In this document: positions 23,768-32,902 of the stretch, in pieces | Layout of the letters: each line of letters starts with the position of its first letter | Position numbering within the stretch: the stretch's first letter is position 1 | Assembly (NCBI GenBank): GCA_030427085.1 | Contig: JAUHXH010000001.1 | Coordinates: forward strand, 434,001-498,000 | DNA length: 64,000 nucleotides | Direction of reading: 5' to 3' | From: Gammaproteobacteria bacterium | GTDB taxonomy: Bacteria > Pseudomonadota > Gammaproteobacteria > Pseudomonadales > Halieaceae | The notes under the pieces: model-generated | Seen by the model: the letters and a program-made list of their open reading frames with translations, nothing else | Databases searched by the model: none | What the model was told of the DNA's origin: nothing | Made by a program: the position numbers and the translations under genes

Positions 23768-24816
23768 GTTACCAGTTACCGAACTTTCGCCATCCCGAGT
23801 TGCCGGTTAACGAACTGGGATACACCCGAGCTGACTACGAGGGCTCGATTTCAACCCTGTGTGCCGGTTGTGGCCACGATTCCATTGCGGGGGCGATTGT
23901 TAAAGCGGTACACGAGTTGTCCATCCCGCCCCACAAGATTGCGAAGCTGTCGGGCATCGGGTGTTCATCCAAGTCGCCTGCCTATTTTCTCGGCAAATCT
24001 CACGGCTTTAACTCTGTGCATGGCCGTATGCCCTCAGTGGCGACCGGTGCCGCCCTGGCCAATCGGGACATGATTTACCTGGGGGTGTCGGGTGATGGTG
24101 ACACGGCCTCTATTGGCATGGGGCAGTTTGCCCACGCCATCCGCCGCAACCTGAACATGGTTTACATCGTGATGAACAACGGTTGCTATGGCCTGACCAA
24201 GGGCCAGGACTCCGCCACCGCGGATGAAGGGTCCACCAGCAAGAAGGGCGACCCCAATCCTTTCGATGCCATCGATTTGCCCAGCCTCGCCCTGAACCTT
24301 GGGGCAACGTTTATCGCGCGCAGTTTCTCCGGAGACAAGGGGCAACTTGTCCCGCTGATCAAAGCGGCGATCACCCACCGGGGTTTCGCCATGATCGATG
24401 TGATCTCGCCCTGTGTCACCTTCAACAACAACCCGCAGTCCACCAAGTCCTATGAATTTGTTCGCGAGCACGCGGAGGCAACAGGCACAGTGGACTTTGT
24501 CCCCATGCGCGAGGAGATCACCACCTCCTACCCGCCGGGCAGTACCGCGGAAGTCACCATGCACGACGGCTCCGTACTCCACCTGCACAAGCAGGAGGAG
24601 GGCATGGATCCGTTTGACCGCATCTCTGCCATGAATGCGCTCGAACAGCACCGCGCCCGGGGCGATATTCTCACGGGATTGATCTATCTGGACGAGGATT
24701 CCCGTGAGCTTCACGAAGTGCTCGAGACCTCCCAGCGACCCTTAAATGAACTGGATGCGTCAGATTTATGTCCGGGAAACCGTGTTTTGGCCAATATCAA
24801 TGCGAGCCTGCGTTGA
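23764..24816 (+). CDS. korB: 2-oxoacid:acceptor oxidoreductase, beta subunit
   Basis: KorB holds TPP and a 4Fe-4S cluster. The 350-residue protein shows the cluster motif LCAGCGHDS, a conserved cysteine in GIGCSSKS, the TPP/Mg motif GDGDTASIGMGQFAHA, the asparagine pair in VMNNGCYGLTKGQDS, and a third cysteine near VISPCVTFNN. The start overlaps korA by 4 bases (ATGA), so the two are translationally coupled. A gap of 121 bases follows, holding the phoB control region. Confidence 0.9.
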   Translation: MSYQLPNFRHPELPVNELGYTRADYEGSISTLCAGCGHDSIAGAIVKAVHELSIPPHKIAKLSGIGCSSKSPAYFLGKSHGFNSVHGRMPSVATGAALANRDMIYLGVSGDGDTASIGMGQFAHAIRRNLNMVYIVMNNGCYGLTKGQDSATADEGSTSKKGDPNPFDAIDLPSLALNLGATFIARSFSGDKGQLVPLIKAAITHRGFAMIDVISPCVTFNNNPQSTKSYEFVREHAEATGTVDFVPMREEITTSYPPGSTAEVTMHDGSVLHLHKQEEGMDPFDRISAMNALEQHRARGDILTGLIYLDEDSRELHEVLETSQRPLNELDASDLCPGNRVLANINASLR

Positions 24817-24869
24817 GAAAATGGCCCTAAATCGCTGATTTTGCAGGCTGTAACCTGAGTTTTTACGCA

Positions 24870-24903
24870 TTGTCATTTTGTTGTCATAATTTCCTCATTT
24901 AAT
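24870..24903 (+). promoter_or_regulatory. Pho box and -10 of the phoB promoter
   Basis: TTGTCAT-N4-TTGTCAT (24870-24887) matches the PhoB site CTGTCAT-N4-CTGTCAT. Exactly 10 bp further lies TTTAAT (24898-24903), the spacing known from PhoB-activated promoters where the box replaces the -35. A further half-site CTGTAAC at 24848-24854 lies 22 bp upstream in the same 11-bp phase. Transcription would start near 24910, giving a leader of about 30 bases before phoB. Confidence 0.85.
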
Positions 24904-24937
24904 ACCCGACTGAAGAATCGGAAGGGAAGACACCAAC

Positions 24938-25648
24938 ATGAACGAGCGCACCGTCCTCATCGTTGAGGATGAATTTGCGATCCGCGATATGCTGCGAATG
25001 GCGCTGGAAATCGCCGAATATAACTGTCTGGAGGCGGATAATATCCAGGATGCCTATCGCATGATTGTGGATGACCGGCCGGACCTGGTGCTGCTGGACT
25101 GGATGCTGCCAGGCGGCAGCGGTCTGGAATTGCTGCGCCGCCTCAAGCGCAATGACAGCACTCGGGAATTGCCCGTGATTATGCTCACCGCCAAGACTGC
25201 CGAGGATAACGTCGTGCAGGGCCTGGATGTTGGGGCGGATGATTACATCACCAAGCCTTTTGCGCCGCGCGAATTGATCGCCCGTATCAAGTCGCTGTTG
25301 CGCCGCGCCGGCGGCGGTGAGGCTTACGAGCGCATGCAGGTGTCTGAATTGGTGCTGGATGCCGAGAGCCGCCGCGTGTTCCTTGGCCAGAGCCTGGTGG
25401 ACATGGGGCCCACCGAGTTCAAGTTGCTGCATTTCTTTATGTCCCACCCGGAACGCGCCTACACCCGAGGGCAATTGCTGGACCAGGTCTGGGGTGCCAA
25501 CGTGTATGTAGAAGAACGCACTGTGGATGTTCACATCAGACGACTGCGCAAGGCCCTGCAGACCGAGGTTGCGGACTACAGCAACCTGATTCAGACCGTG
25601 CGCGGAACCGGTTATCGTTTCTCCTCTATAGGTAGCAGCGCTTCGTGA
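24938..25648 (+). CDS. phoB: Phosphate regulon response regulator PhoB
   Basis: PhoB activates phosphate-starvation genes when phosphorylated by PhoR. The 236-residue protein has a receiver domain with acidic pocket VEDE (9-12), phospho-acceptor D54 in LLDWMLPGGSG, and the lysine of ITKPFAPRE, followed by an OmpR-type winged helix (about 135-230) with RTVDVHIRRLRKAL. A Pho box upstream implies autoactivation. The stop overlaps the phoR start. Confidence 0.97.
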   Translation: MNERTVLIVEDEFAIRDMLRMALEIAEYNCLEADNIQDAYRMIVDDRPDLVLLDWMLPGGSGLELLRRLKRNDSTRELPVIMLTAKTAEDNVVQGLDVGADDYITKPFAPRELIARIKSLLRRAGGGEAYERMQVSELVLDAESRRVFLGQSLVDMGPTEFKLLHFFMSHPERAYTRGQLLDQVWGANVYVEERTVDVHIRRLRKALQTEVADYSNLIQTVRGTGYRFSSIGSSAS

Positions 25649-26964
25649 ACTCCGGCGTTGGCTGGCTGCGAGCGGTACGGCTGGCAACGCTGTTCCTGAG
25701 TTTGGCGCTGGGCCTGGGTTTGATCATTGGATACCCGGCCGAGGCGGTGGCGATCACCGCTGTCGCGCTGCTCGGCTATTCCCTCTATCAGTTACGTCGC
25801 CTGCACCACTGGTTGCAACACCCCGAGGAAGAGACCCCCGATGCCATGGGGGTATGGGGTGGCGTGTTCGATCGCATGCACGCCGTACAGCGGGAAAACC
25901 GTGAGGCCCAGGGGCGACTGCGCTCCTCGGTGTCTTACCTGCGGGATTCGCTGGGGTCCATGCGCGACGCGGCCATCATGGTGGACCGCGACGGGTTTAT
26001 CCAATGGAGTAACAAAGCTGCTGAGCGCTTGCTGGGCTTGCGCTATCCCCAGGATGGCGGGCAGGCCTTGTTAAATCTGGTGCGCATGCCCGATTTCAAA
26101 CGCTATTTTCTCGGCGGTGACTTCAGCTCACCGGCAGTGGTGCACCCCGAGGCGGGGGAGGAGCGTCAGTTCGAGGTGGAAATCAGCCGTTTCGGCGATG
26201 GCGACCGCCTGGTGTTCGTGCGCGATGTCACCGCCAGGGCACGCCTGGAGCAAACCCGGCGCGACTTCGTGGCCAATGTGTCCCACGAGCTGAGAACACC
26301 GCTCACCGTTATCATGGGCTATCTTTCCACTATCCTGTCGCAATCGGATGAATTGTCACCGCGATTCACCAAGGCTTTGCAGCAGATGGACCAGCAGGCC
26401 TCCCGGATGGAGGCGCTGCTCAAAGACCTCCTGTGGCTCTCCCGCATCGAAAGTGTGCGCCAGGATCCGTTGGAGGAACGAGTCAATATGTGCGGATTGC
26501 TCGAAGAACTGCGCGACGAAATCCACAGTTCACATCCAGAGCGTAAGCTGGTGCTGGAACTGGCCACGAAACAGCTCGTGAACGGTGATTACCGGCAGTT
26601 GCACAGCGCAGCGTCCAACCTGGTGCAAAATGCCCTGAAGTACAGTGCGCCCGATGGCGCGGTTACCATCACCTGGCAAGAATCCGACGGACAGCCGGTG
26701 TTGACCGTGAAAGATGAAGGTATCGGCATCGACAATGTGCACCTGCCGCGACTGACCGAGCGCTTTTATCGCGTGGATGACAGTCGCTCTACGGCGACCG
26801 GTGGAACCGGCCTCGGTCTGGCCATCGTCAAACACGTGGTGGCCTCGCACGACGCGGAACTCAGTATCCATAGCCAGTTTGGCCGAGGCAGTGCTTTCAG
26901 CATCCGTTTTCCACGGGCGGAGTCTCCCGTAACGGCCGCCAGCGCGGGGAATTCCGGGCTGTAA
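25645..26964 (+). CDS. phoR: Phosphate regulon sensor kinase PhoR
   Basis: PhoR phosphorylates PhoB under phosphate limitation and is held in check by PstSCAB-PhoU. The 439-residue protein has two N-terminal TM segments with almost no periplasmic loop (about 9-50), a PAS domain (about 95-200), the phospho-histidine H214 in [11 protein letters not shown], and a HATPase domain with N-box [10 protein letters not shown] and G-box [12 protein letters not shown]. The GTG start overlaps the phoB stop. The stop codon TAA lies inside the Pho box of pstS. Confidence 0.96.
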   Translation: MNSGVGWLRAVRLATLFLSLALGLGLIIGYPAEAVAITAVALLGYSLYQLRRLHHWLQHPEEETPDAMGVWGGVFDRMHAVQRENREAQGRLRSSVSYLRDSLGSMRDAAIMVDRDGFIQWSNKAAERLLGLRYPQDGGQALLNLVRMPDFKRYFLGGDFSSPAVVHPEAGEERQFEVEISRFGDGDRLVFVRDVTARARLEQTRRDFVANVSHELRTPLTVIMGYLSTILSQSDELSPRFTKALQQMDQQASRMEALLKDLLWLSRIESVRQDPLEERVNMCGLLEELRDEIHSSHPERKLVLELATKQLVNGDYRQLHSAASNLVQNALKYSAPDGAVTITWQESDGQPVLTVKDEGIGIDNVHLPRLTERFYRVDDSRSTATGGTGLGLAIVKHVVASHDAELSIHSQFGRGSAFSIRFPRAESPVTAASAGNSGL

Positions 26965-26976
26965 CATAAATGTAAC
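26959..26976 (+). promoter_or_regulatory. Pho box upstream of pstS
   Basis: CTGTAAC-ATAA-ATGTAAC is a direct repeat of two 7-base half-sites with a 4-base AT spacer, as in PhoB sites. Its first half contains the phoR stop codon. The -10 is less clear; TATTAC (26984-26989) and TACTGT (26987-26992) are the candidates. pstS begins 52 bases downstream. Confidence 0.75.
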
Positions 26977-27028
26977 AATTTCGTATTACTGTGGCGCCCA
27001 ACAGCTGATCAGCCACTCTGGAGCTACC

Positions 27029-28006
27029 ATGAAACTGAGCGCAATCACCAAATCATTCACCGCAGCCGCGGCCCTGGCGTTGGCGCCCCTCGGCGCATCC
27101 CACGCCGATGTTGACCCGGCACTGCCGGAGTACGCCGTTGCCAGTGGCGTGTCCGGTAATCTTTCCAGCGTTGGTTCCGACACGCTCGCCAACCTGATGA
27201 CCCTGTGGGCTGAAGAGTTCAAACGCGCCTACCCCAACGTCAACATTCAGATCCAGGCCGCAGGGTCCTCCACAGCGCCGCCGGCCCTGACTGAGGCGAC
27301 GGCCAACTTTGGCCCCATGAGCCGCAAGATGAAGGACAAGGAAATCGAAGCCTTCGAAACCCGCTACGGCTACAAGCCCACGGCGATTCCCGTCGCAATC
27401 GACGCGCTGGCGGTCTATGTGCACAAGGACAACCCCATCGAAGGCATGAGCATTGCCGACGTCGATGCGGTGTTTTCCTCCACTCGCAAGTGTGGTGCTT
27501 CCGGGGATGTGTCCAAGTGGGGTGACCTCGGCTTGACTGGCCCCTGGACGCAGCGAGATATCCAGCTGTTTGGTCGGAACTCTGTTTCCGGCACCTACGG
27601 CTACTTCAAACAGACCGCCCTGTGCAAAGGTGACTTCAAGAACACTGTGAACGAACAGCCCGGCTCTGCTTCGGTGGTGCAGTCGGTGTCAACCTCCATC
27701 AACGGTATTGGCTATTCCGGTATTGGTTACAAGACGTCGTCTGTCCGTGCCATTCCACTGAGCAAAAACGTGGGTGATGAGCCGGTGGCGGCAACCCCGG
27801 CCAATGCGGTGAACGGCAGCTACCCGCTGGCGCGTTTCTTGTGGGTGTACGTGAACAAGGCGCCGAACAAGGCCTTGACTCCGCTGGAGCGTGAGTTTGT
27901 CAAACTGGTATTTTCCCGCCAGGGACAGGAAGTGGTGGTGAAGGATGGCTACATTCCGCTGCCCGCGGCTGTAGTGGAACGCTACAGCAAGGAACTGGGG
28001 CTGTAA
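27029..28006 (+). CDS. pstS: Phosphate ABC transporter substrate-binding protein PstS
   Basis: PstS captures phosphate in the periplasm for PstCAB. The 325-residue protein starts with a signal peptide (cleavage expected after SHA, about residue 26). The phosphate-binding loops are seen in [26 protein letters not shown] and [13 protein letters not shown]. It belongs to the PstS group common in marine gammaproteobacteria and Pseudomonas rather than the E. coli type. A Pho box lies upstream and a terminator follows before pstC, consistent with more PstS than permease being made. Confidence 0.95.
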   Translation: MKLSAITKSFTAAAALALAPLGASHADVDPALPEYAVASGVSGNLSSVGSDTLANLMTLWAEEFKRAYPNVNIQIQAAGSSTAPPALTEATANFGPMSRKMKDKEIEAFETRYGYKPTAIPVAIDALAVYVHKDNPIEGMSIADVDAVFSSTRKCGASGDVSKWGDLGLTGPWTQRDIQLFGRNSVSGTYGYFKQTALCKGDFKNTVNEQPGSASVVQSVSTSINGIGYSGIGYKTSSVRAIPLSKNVGDEPVAATPANAVNGSYPLARFLWVYVNKAPNKALTPLEREFVKLVFSRQGQEVVVKDGYIPLPAAVVERYSKELGL

Positions 28007-28028
28007 GCTTCGGGAGACTGTGCGGAAG

Positions 28029-28053
28029 AGGTCGCCCACAGGCGACCTTTTTT
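28029..28053 (+). terminator. Intercistronic terminator between pstS and pstC
   Basis: An 8-bp stem (AGGTCGCC paired with GGCGACCT, 4-base loop CACA) runs into six T residues, 22 bases after the pstS stop. Partial termination here would lower pstCAB expression relative to pstS. Confidence 0.8.
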
Positions 28054-28092
28054 GCGTGAAACGCTGACCATTTTTTTCGAGAGGCTTGCGCT

Positions 28093-30336
28093 GTGTCATC
28101 ACTAGCCGATCAGATCCCCGCCTATCTGCCCGCCTGGCGCCGCTTTAAGGACCGGGCCGCCACCGCCACCATTTCTGGTGGTGGAGCGAGTGTGCTGGTG
28201 GCGATTCTACTGATCTTTTTCTATCTCATTTATGAGGTCTTGCCGCTGTTTACGGGCGCAAGCCTGGAACCCCGTGCGCAATTTGCCATGGCGCAGGGTG
28301 TCCAGAGCGAGTACGTCGCCATCGAAGAGCAGGGCGAGTTGGCCATGTCGGTCGGTAACGACAACGTGGTGCGCTTCTTCCAGACCGAAGACGGCGCGAT
28401 ACGCGATAGTGTGGAACTTCCCGGCAGCGGCGGTACCCTGGCTGTGGTGGCGCAGGACAGCCCCGAAAGCCGCTTGTTGGCCCTGGGGTATGCCGATGGC
28501 ACCGTGAGGTTGATGCGGCACCAGTACCGCATTACCTATCCCAATGACCAGCGATTGATCACGCCTGCGGTAGAGTTCCCCAATGGTGATGCTGCCTTCA
28601 CGCTGAGTGACCAGGCCATTACCGCCCTGGCCGTTCGTGATGCGGAGGAGGGCCTGGTATTGGTCAGTCTCCACGACAATGGCGAACTGCATGGCCTGCG
28701 CATCACTCGCGATGAAAATTTCCTCACCGGTGAGGTGGAGATTACCGAGGAGTCGCTGTCACTGCCGGCCGGAGGCAATACGGTTAGCGTCTATGTTGGT
28801 TCCAGCCAGCGCTGGCTCTATCTGCTGGGCGACGATGGCAGCTATCGCGTGGTGGACCTGAAACACCGCGGCGCAGATATTGTGCTGCCGGTAGTGGATC
28901 GCGGCCAACTGTTTGAAGGGCGTGGCAACCTTTCGGCCAGCGCTTTGCTGCTGGGTGGCATTTCAGTATTGGCCGCCTCGGACGAGGGCGAACTGGCCCA
29001 GTACTTCATGGTGCAGGGTGAGGCCGGGCCGCGCCTGCAGCGCATTCGCGAATTTGATACCGATGGTGAAACGGTAACGGCGCTGATCGCCGAGCACCGC
29101 CGCAAGGGTTTTGCGGCGCTTGGTCAACAAGGCCGGATTCAACTTTTCCACACCACGGCGCACCGTCGCGTGCTCGATGAGCAACTCGACTTCTCGCTGC
29201 CGGTCGAGCCGCACAGTGCCTTGTCGCCGCGCGGTAACCAATTGCTGCTGCAGCAGAGCAACGGTGACTATCGCGGCGTCGCCCTGGACAACAAACACCC
29301 GGATATTTCCTGGTCGGCGCTGTGGGACAAGGTGTGGTACGAGAGCTACCCCGAGCCGGATTACATCTGGCAGTCCTCGGCCTCGAACAATGACTTTGAG
29401 CCCAAGTACAGCTTTTCGCCACTGGCTTTCGGGACACTGAAGGCGGCTTTTTACGCCATGTTGATTGCCGCGCCCCTGGCAATTTGCGGTGCGATCTACA
29501 CGGCTTACTTTATGGCGCCCGCGCTGCGCCGCAAGATCAAACCGCTGATCGAATTGATGGAAGCACTGCCCACGGTAATTCTCGGTTTCCTCGCCGGCTT
29601 GTGGCTGGCACCGTTTATCGAGGACAAACTGACCGGGGTGGTCATCATATTGCTGGTGATGCCGGTGGGCGTGTTGTTGTTTGCTTTTGCCTGGTCCCGC
29701 TTACCCGTAAATCTGCGTACACAGGTGCCCGACGGCTGGCACGCGGCACTTCTGATTCCGGTAGTGCTGTTCCTCGGTTGGTTCAGTTTCGCTATCAGCG
29801 ACGCGGTAGAGCTGTGGCTGTTTGGTGGCGATATGCGTGTCTGGGTCACCAATGACCTGGGGATTTCTTTCGACCAGCGCAACGCGCTGGTGGTAGGCAT
29901 AGCCATGGGGATGGCGGTGATCCCAACCATTTTTTCGATTGCCGAAGACGCCATTTTTTCGGTGCCCAAGCACCTCAGCTTTGGCAGCCTGGCCTTGGGT
30001 GCGACCCCCTGGCAAACCCTGGTCGGCGTAGTGCTACCCACCGCCAGCCCCGGTATCTTCTCGGCGCTGATGATCGGTATGGGCCGCGCTGTGGGCGAAA
30101 CCATGATCGTGCTCATGGCTACCGGCAATACGCCGATTATGGATATCAATATTTTCGAGGGCATGCGAACCCTGGCGGCCAACATTGCGGTGGAAGTGCC
30201 GGAGGCCGAAGTTGACAGTACCCATTACCGTGTATTGTTCCTGGCTGCTTTCGTGCTGTTCCTCTTTACCTTCGTTGTTAACACGCTGGCGGAATTGATC
30301 CGTCAGCGCTTGCGCATCAAGTACGGTTCCCTGTAA
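28093..30336 (+). CDS. pstC: Phosphate ABC transporter permease PstC, long form with propeller-like insert
   Basis: PstC is one half of the phosphate channel. At 747 residues it is more than twice the E. coli length. TM1 is at about 31-52; the usual permease core starts near 445 and includes the EAA-type loop FGSLALGATPWQTLVGVVLP. Between them is a soluble region of about 390 residues with seven repeats of a strand pattern ending in D/N-G-x-x-R/H (starting near 82, 127, 188, 241, 291, 338 and 382), spaced 44-61 residues, which looks like a seven-bladed beta-propeller. Topology places it in the periplasm. The GTG start is at 28093, and pstA starts at its last base. The function of the insert is not known to me. 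Confidence 0.92.
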   Translation: MSSLADQIPAYLPAWRRFKDRAATATISGGGASVLVAILLIFFYLIYEVLPLFTGASLEPRAQFAMAQGVQSEYVAIEEQGELAMSVGNDNVVRFFQTEDGAIRDSVELPGSGGTLAVVAQDSPESRLLALGYADGTVRLMRHQYRITYPNDQRLITPAVEFPNGDAAFTLSDQAITALAVRDAEEGLVLVSLHDNGELHGLRITRDENFLTGEVEITEESLSLPAGGNTVSVYVGSSQRWLYLLGDDGSYRVVDLKHRGADIVLPVVDRGQLFEGRGNLSASALLLGGISVLAASDEGELAQYFMVQGEAGPRLQRIREFDTDGETVTALIAEHRRKGFAALGQQGRIQLFHTTAHRRVLDEQLDFSLPVEPHSALSPRGNQLLLQQSNGDYRGVALDNKHPDISWSALWDKVWYESYPEPDYIWQSSASNNDFEPKYSFSPLAFGTLKAAFYAMLIAAPLAICGAIYTAYFMAPALRRKIKPLIELMEALPTVILGFLAGLWLAPFIEDKLTGVVIILLVMPVGVLLFAFAWSRLPVNLRTQVPDGWHAALLIPVVLFLGWFSFAISDAVELWLFGGDMRVWVTNDLGISFDQRNALVVGIAMGMAVIPTIFSIAEDAIFSVPKHLSFGSLALGATPWQTLVGVVLPTASPGIFSALMIGMGRAVGETMIVLMATGNTPIMDINIFEGMRTLAANIAVEVPEAEVDSTHYRVLFLAAFVLFLFTFVVNTLAELIRQRLRIKYGSL

Positions 30337-32045
30337 TGACTGAAGAGACACGCAAAGAATTACAGCAAGTTAGCAGCGCCTCGCTGGGGTCGTGGGTTAA
30401 AAGCGGCGAGCCCATGGTGTGGATCAACGCGGCAGCCGTGAGCATGAGTGTCATCGCCGTAATCGGCTTGTTGGCACTGTTGGCAGTACGTGGCTTTGGA
30501 CACTTCTGGCCGGGGCAGGTACTTGCGGCTCAGGTGGAAGACGGTAGTTCCGTGCGCCCGATAATGGGCGAAGTGGTTGACCAGGTGGAAGTCTCTGGGG
30601 AACAACTGCGCAGTGCCGGCTACACCCTGACGGGGCCGGGGCCGTTCTACGGCCGCAGCTTGTTGAAGCAGGGTAATCGCGATCAGTATGGCACCGACTT
30701 TGTCTGGTTGATCGACGAGCAGGTCAAAGAGCGCGATTTCCCCACCACGGCAATGGTGATCGAACGTACCGAGTGGGGTAATTTCTACGGCTATCTGGGA
30801 AAAGTGATCAGTGAAGGTGAGGTCGTTGCCGACGCTGCCGATGACGATGGCGCCGCGTGGCGAGCCTTTCAGACCAGCATCGACCAGACCCTCGCTGTCC
30901 GCGAGGACATCCATCACGTCGAGAGGGTGGAAATCGGCCATATCAACTATGAGCTGGAGCGGCTTCGACTGAGGCAGCGCTCACTGGAATTGCAGGGCAA
31001 GGACACACCCGAGGCACTGGCGGAACTGGCGGAGCGTCGCGCCGAACTGGACGCCGAGTACCGTGTCCTGCAGGACCAGCTGCGTGAACTCTACGCCAGT
31101 ATCCAGGATCACAGTTACACCGCGCTGCTCGCCGACGGACGCGAAGTGACTCTGCCGCTGGCCCGAGTGGTGCGCGCCTATCGGCCCAACGACATGAGCT
31201 TGCTGGGCAAGATTGGCTTTTACTTCAGCAAGCTGTGGGAATTCCTCAGCGATGAACCCCGCGAGGCCAATACGGAGGGTGGCGTGTTCCCGGCCATGTT
31301 CGGCACCGTGATGATGGTAATCCTGATGTCCATCATCGTGACGCCCTTCGGTGTGGTTGCCGCAGTCTACTTGCGCGAGTACGCCCGCCAGGGATTTGTC
31401 ACCCGGGTGATCCGTGTGGCAGTCAACAACCTCGCCGGTGTGCCATCCATTGTGTACGGCGTGTTTGGCCTGGGTTTCTTTGTGTACTTTATCGGCGCTG
31501 AACTCGACCAGGTCTTCTTCCCCGAAGCGCTCCCCAGTCCGACTTTCGGTACTCCCGGACTGATGTGGGCGTCTCTCACCCTGGCCCTGTTAACCTTGCC
31601 GGTGGTGATTGTGGCCACGGAGGAAGGCCTGGCTCGTATTCCGAAAGCGGTGCGAGAGGGCAGCCTGGCGCTGGGTGCGACCCGCGCCGAAACCCTGTGG
31701 CGGGTAGTGTTGCCCATGGCCAGCCCGGCGATGATGACCGGACTGATTCTGGCGGTGGCACGTGCCGCCGGTGAAGTCGCCCCGCTGATGCTGGTGGGCG
31801 TGGTGAAGCTGGCGCCAACCCTGCCCGTGGACGGCAACTTCCCCTATGTGCACCTGGACCAGAAATTCATGCACCTGGGTTTTCACATTTACGATGTGGG
31901 CTTCCAGAGCCCCAACGTGGAAGCCGCCAGACCCCTTGTGTATGCTACCGCCTTGTTGCTGGTAGCGATTATTGCCCTGTTGAACTTCGCCGCTGTGGCT
32001 CTGCGCAATCGTTTGCGTGAACGCTACAAGGCGCTGGAACACTAA
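30336..32045 (+). CDS. pstA: Phosphate ABC transporter permease PstA, long form
   Basis: PstA is the second permease subunit. The 569-residue protein has TM1 at about 27-53, then a periplasmic insert (about 60-300) of the DUF3333 type, which includes a coiled coil at about 190-260, then the standard permease core from about 316 with REYARQGFVTRVIRVAVNNLAGVPSIVYG split over TM helices and the EAA loop REGSLALGATRAETLWRVVLP. The start overlaps the pstC stop (TAATG). The insert pairs with the propeller-like insert of PstC and both would lie on the PstS side of the membrane. Confidence 0.93.
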   Translation: MTEETRKELQQVSSASLGSWVKSGEPMVWINAAAVSMSVIAVIGLLALLAVRGFGHFWPGQVLAAQVEDGSSVRPIMGEVVDQVEVSGEQLRSAGYTLTGPGPFYGRSLLKQGNRDQYGTDFVWLIDEQVKERDFPTTAMVIERTEWGNFYGYLGKVISEGEVVADAADDDGAAWRAFQTSIDQTLAVREDIHHVERVEIGHINYELERLRLRQRSLELQGKDTPEALAELAERRAELDAEYRVLQDQLRELYASIQDHSYTALLADGREVTLPLARVVRAYRPNDMSLLGKIGFYFSKLWEFLSDEPREANTEGGVFPAMFGTVMMVILMSIIVTPFGVVAAVYLREYARQGFVTRVIRVAVNNLAGVPSIVYGVFGLGFFVYFIGAELDQVFFPEALPSPTFGTPGLMWASLTLALLTLPVVIVATEEGLARIPKAVREGSLALGATRAETLWRVVLPMASPAMMTGLILAVARAAGEVAPLMLVGVVKLAPTLPVDGNFPYVHLDQKFMHLGFHIYDVGFQSPNVEAARPLVYATALLLVAIIALLNFAAVALRNRLRERYKALEH

Positions 32046-32060
32046 GCCCAGAGACGGTAT

Positions 32061-32888
32061 ATGAACATGCAAACCCACGCCATCGACATGCAGGCCCTGG
32101 GCCGTCAGCCCACTTCGAATCTCGATACGGCCGACACCAGCCTGAAAGTGGAGGACCTGCGCCTGTTTTACAACCAGGACGCGCAGGCCCTACACGATAT
32201 CAACCTGGAAATTCCGCGCCAGCGAGTCACAGCGTTTATCGGTCCCAGTGGTTGTGGCAAGTCTACTTTGCTGCGCTGCTTCAATCGCATGAATGACCTG
32301 GTCGACGGTTGCCGTATTGAGGGCAGTATTCGACTGGAAGGGGACGACATCTACGCCCCTGGCGTCGATGTGGCGGCATTGCGCCGGCGGATTGGCATGG
32401 TGTTCCAGAAACCCAATCCCTTCCCGAAGTCCATCTATGAGAACGTGGCCTATGGCCTGCGTATCCAGGGCATCAATAAAAAGCGCGTGCTGGATGAAGT
32501 GGTGGAAAAGTCCTTGCGCTCGGCCGCATTGTGGGATGAAGTAAAGGACCGGCTGGACGAGAGTGCCCTGGGCATGTCTGGCGGTCAGCAGCAGCGTCTG
32601 GTAATCGCGCGTACCATTGCGGTGGAACCGGAAGTACTGTTGCTGGATGAGCCGGCGTCCGCCCTGGATCCGATTTCAACCCTGAAAATCGAGGAACTGA
32701 TCTACGAACTGAAGTCTCGCTTTACTATCGTGATTGTGACCCACAACATGCAGCAGGCGGCACGTGTGTCTGACATGACCGCGTTCATGTATATGGGCAA
32801 GCTGATCGAACACGACAGTACCGACAAACTCTTCACCAACCCGGCGCAGAAGCAGACGGAAGATTACATTACTGGCCGCTACGGCTAG
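32061..32888 (+). CDS. pstB: Phosphate ABC transporter ATPase PstB
   Basis: PstB energises phosphate import and takes part in PhoR signalling. The 275-residue protein has Walker [11 protein letters not shown]-loop [18 protein letters not shown], signature [13 protein letters not shown], Walker [13 protein letters not shown] and H-loop [11 protein letters not shown]. The N-terminus has about 25 extra residues before the ABC core; a second ATG two codons in is an alternative start. Confidence 0.97.
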   Translation: MNMQTHAIDMQALGRQPTSNLDTADTSLKVEDLRLFYNQDAQALHDINLEIPRQRVTAFIGPSGCGKSTLLRCFNRMNDLVDGCRIEGSIRLEGDDIYAPGVDVAALRRRIGMVFQKPNPFPKSIYENVAYGLRIQGINKKRVLDEVVEKSLRSAALWDEVKDRLDESALGMSGGQQQRLVIARTIAVEPEVLLLDEPASALDPISTLKIEELIYELKSRFTIVIVTHNMQQAARVSDMTAFMYMGKLIEHDSTDKLFTNPAQKQTEDYITGRYG

Positions 32889-32902
32889 TACGGAGCGTTA
32901 CG

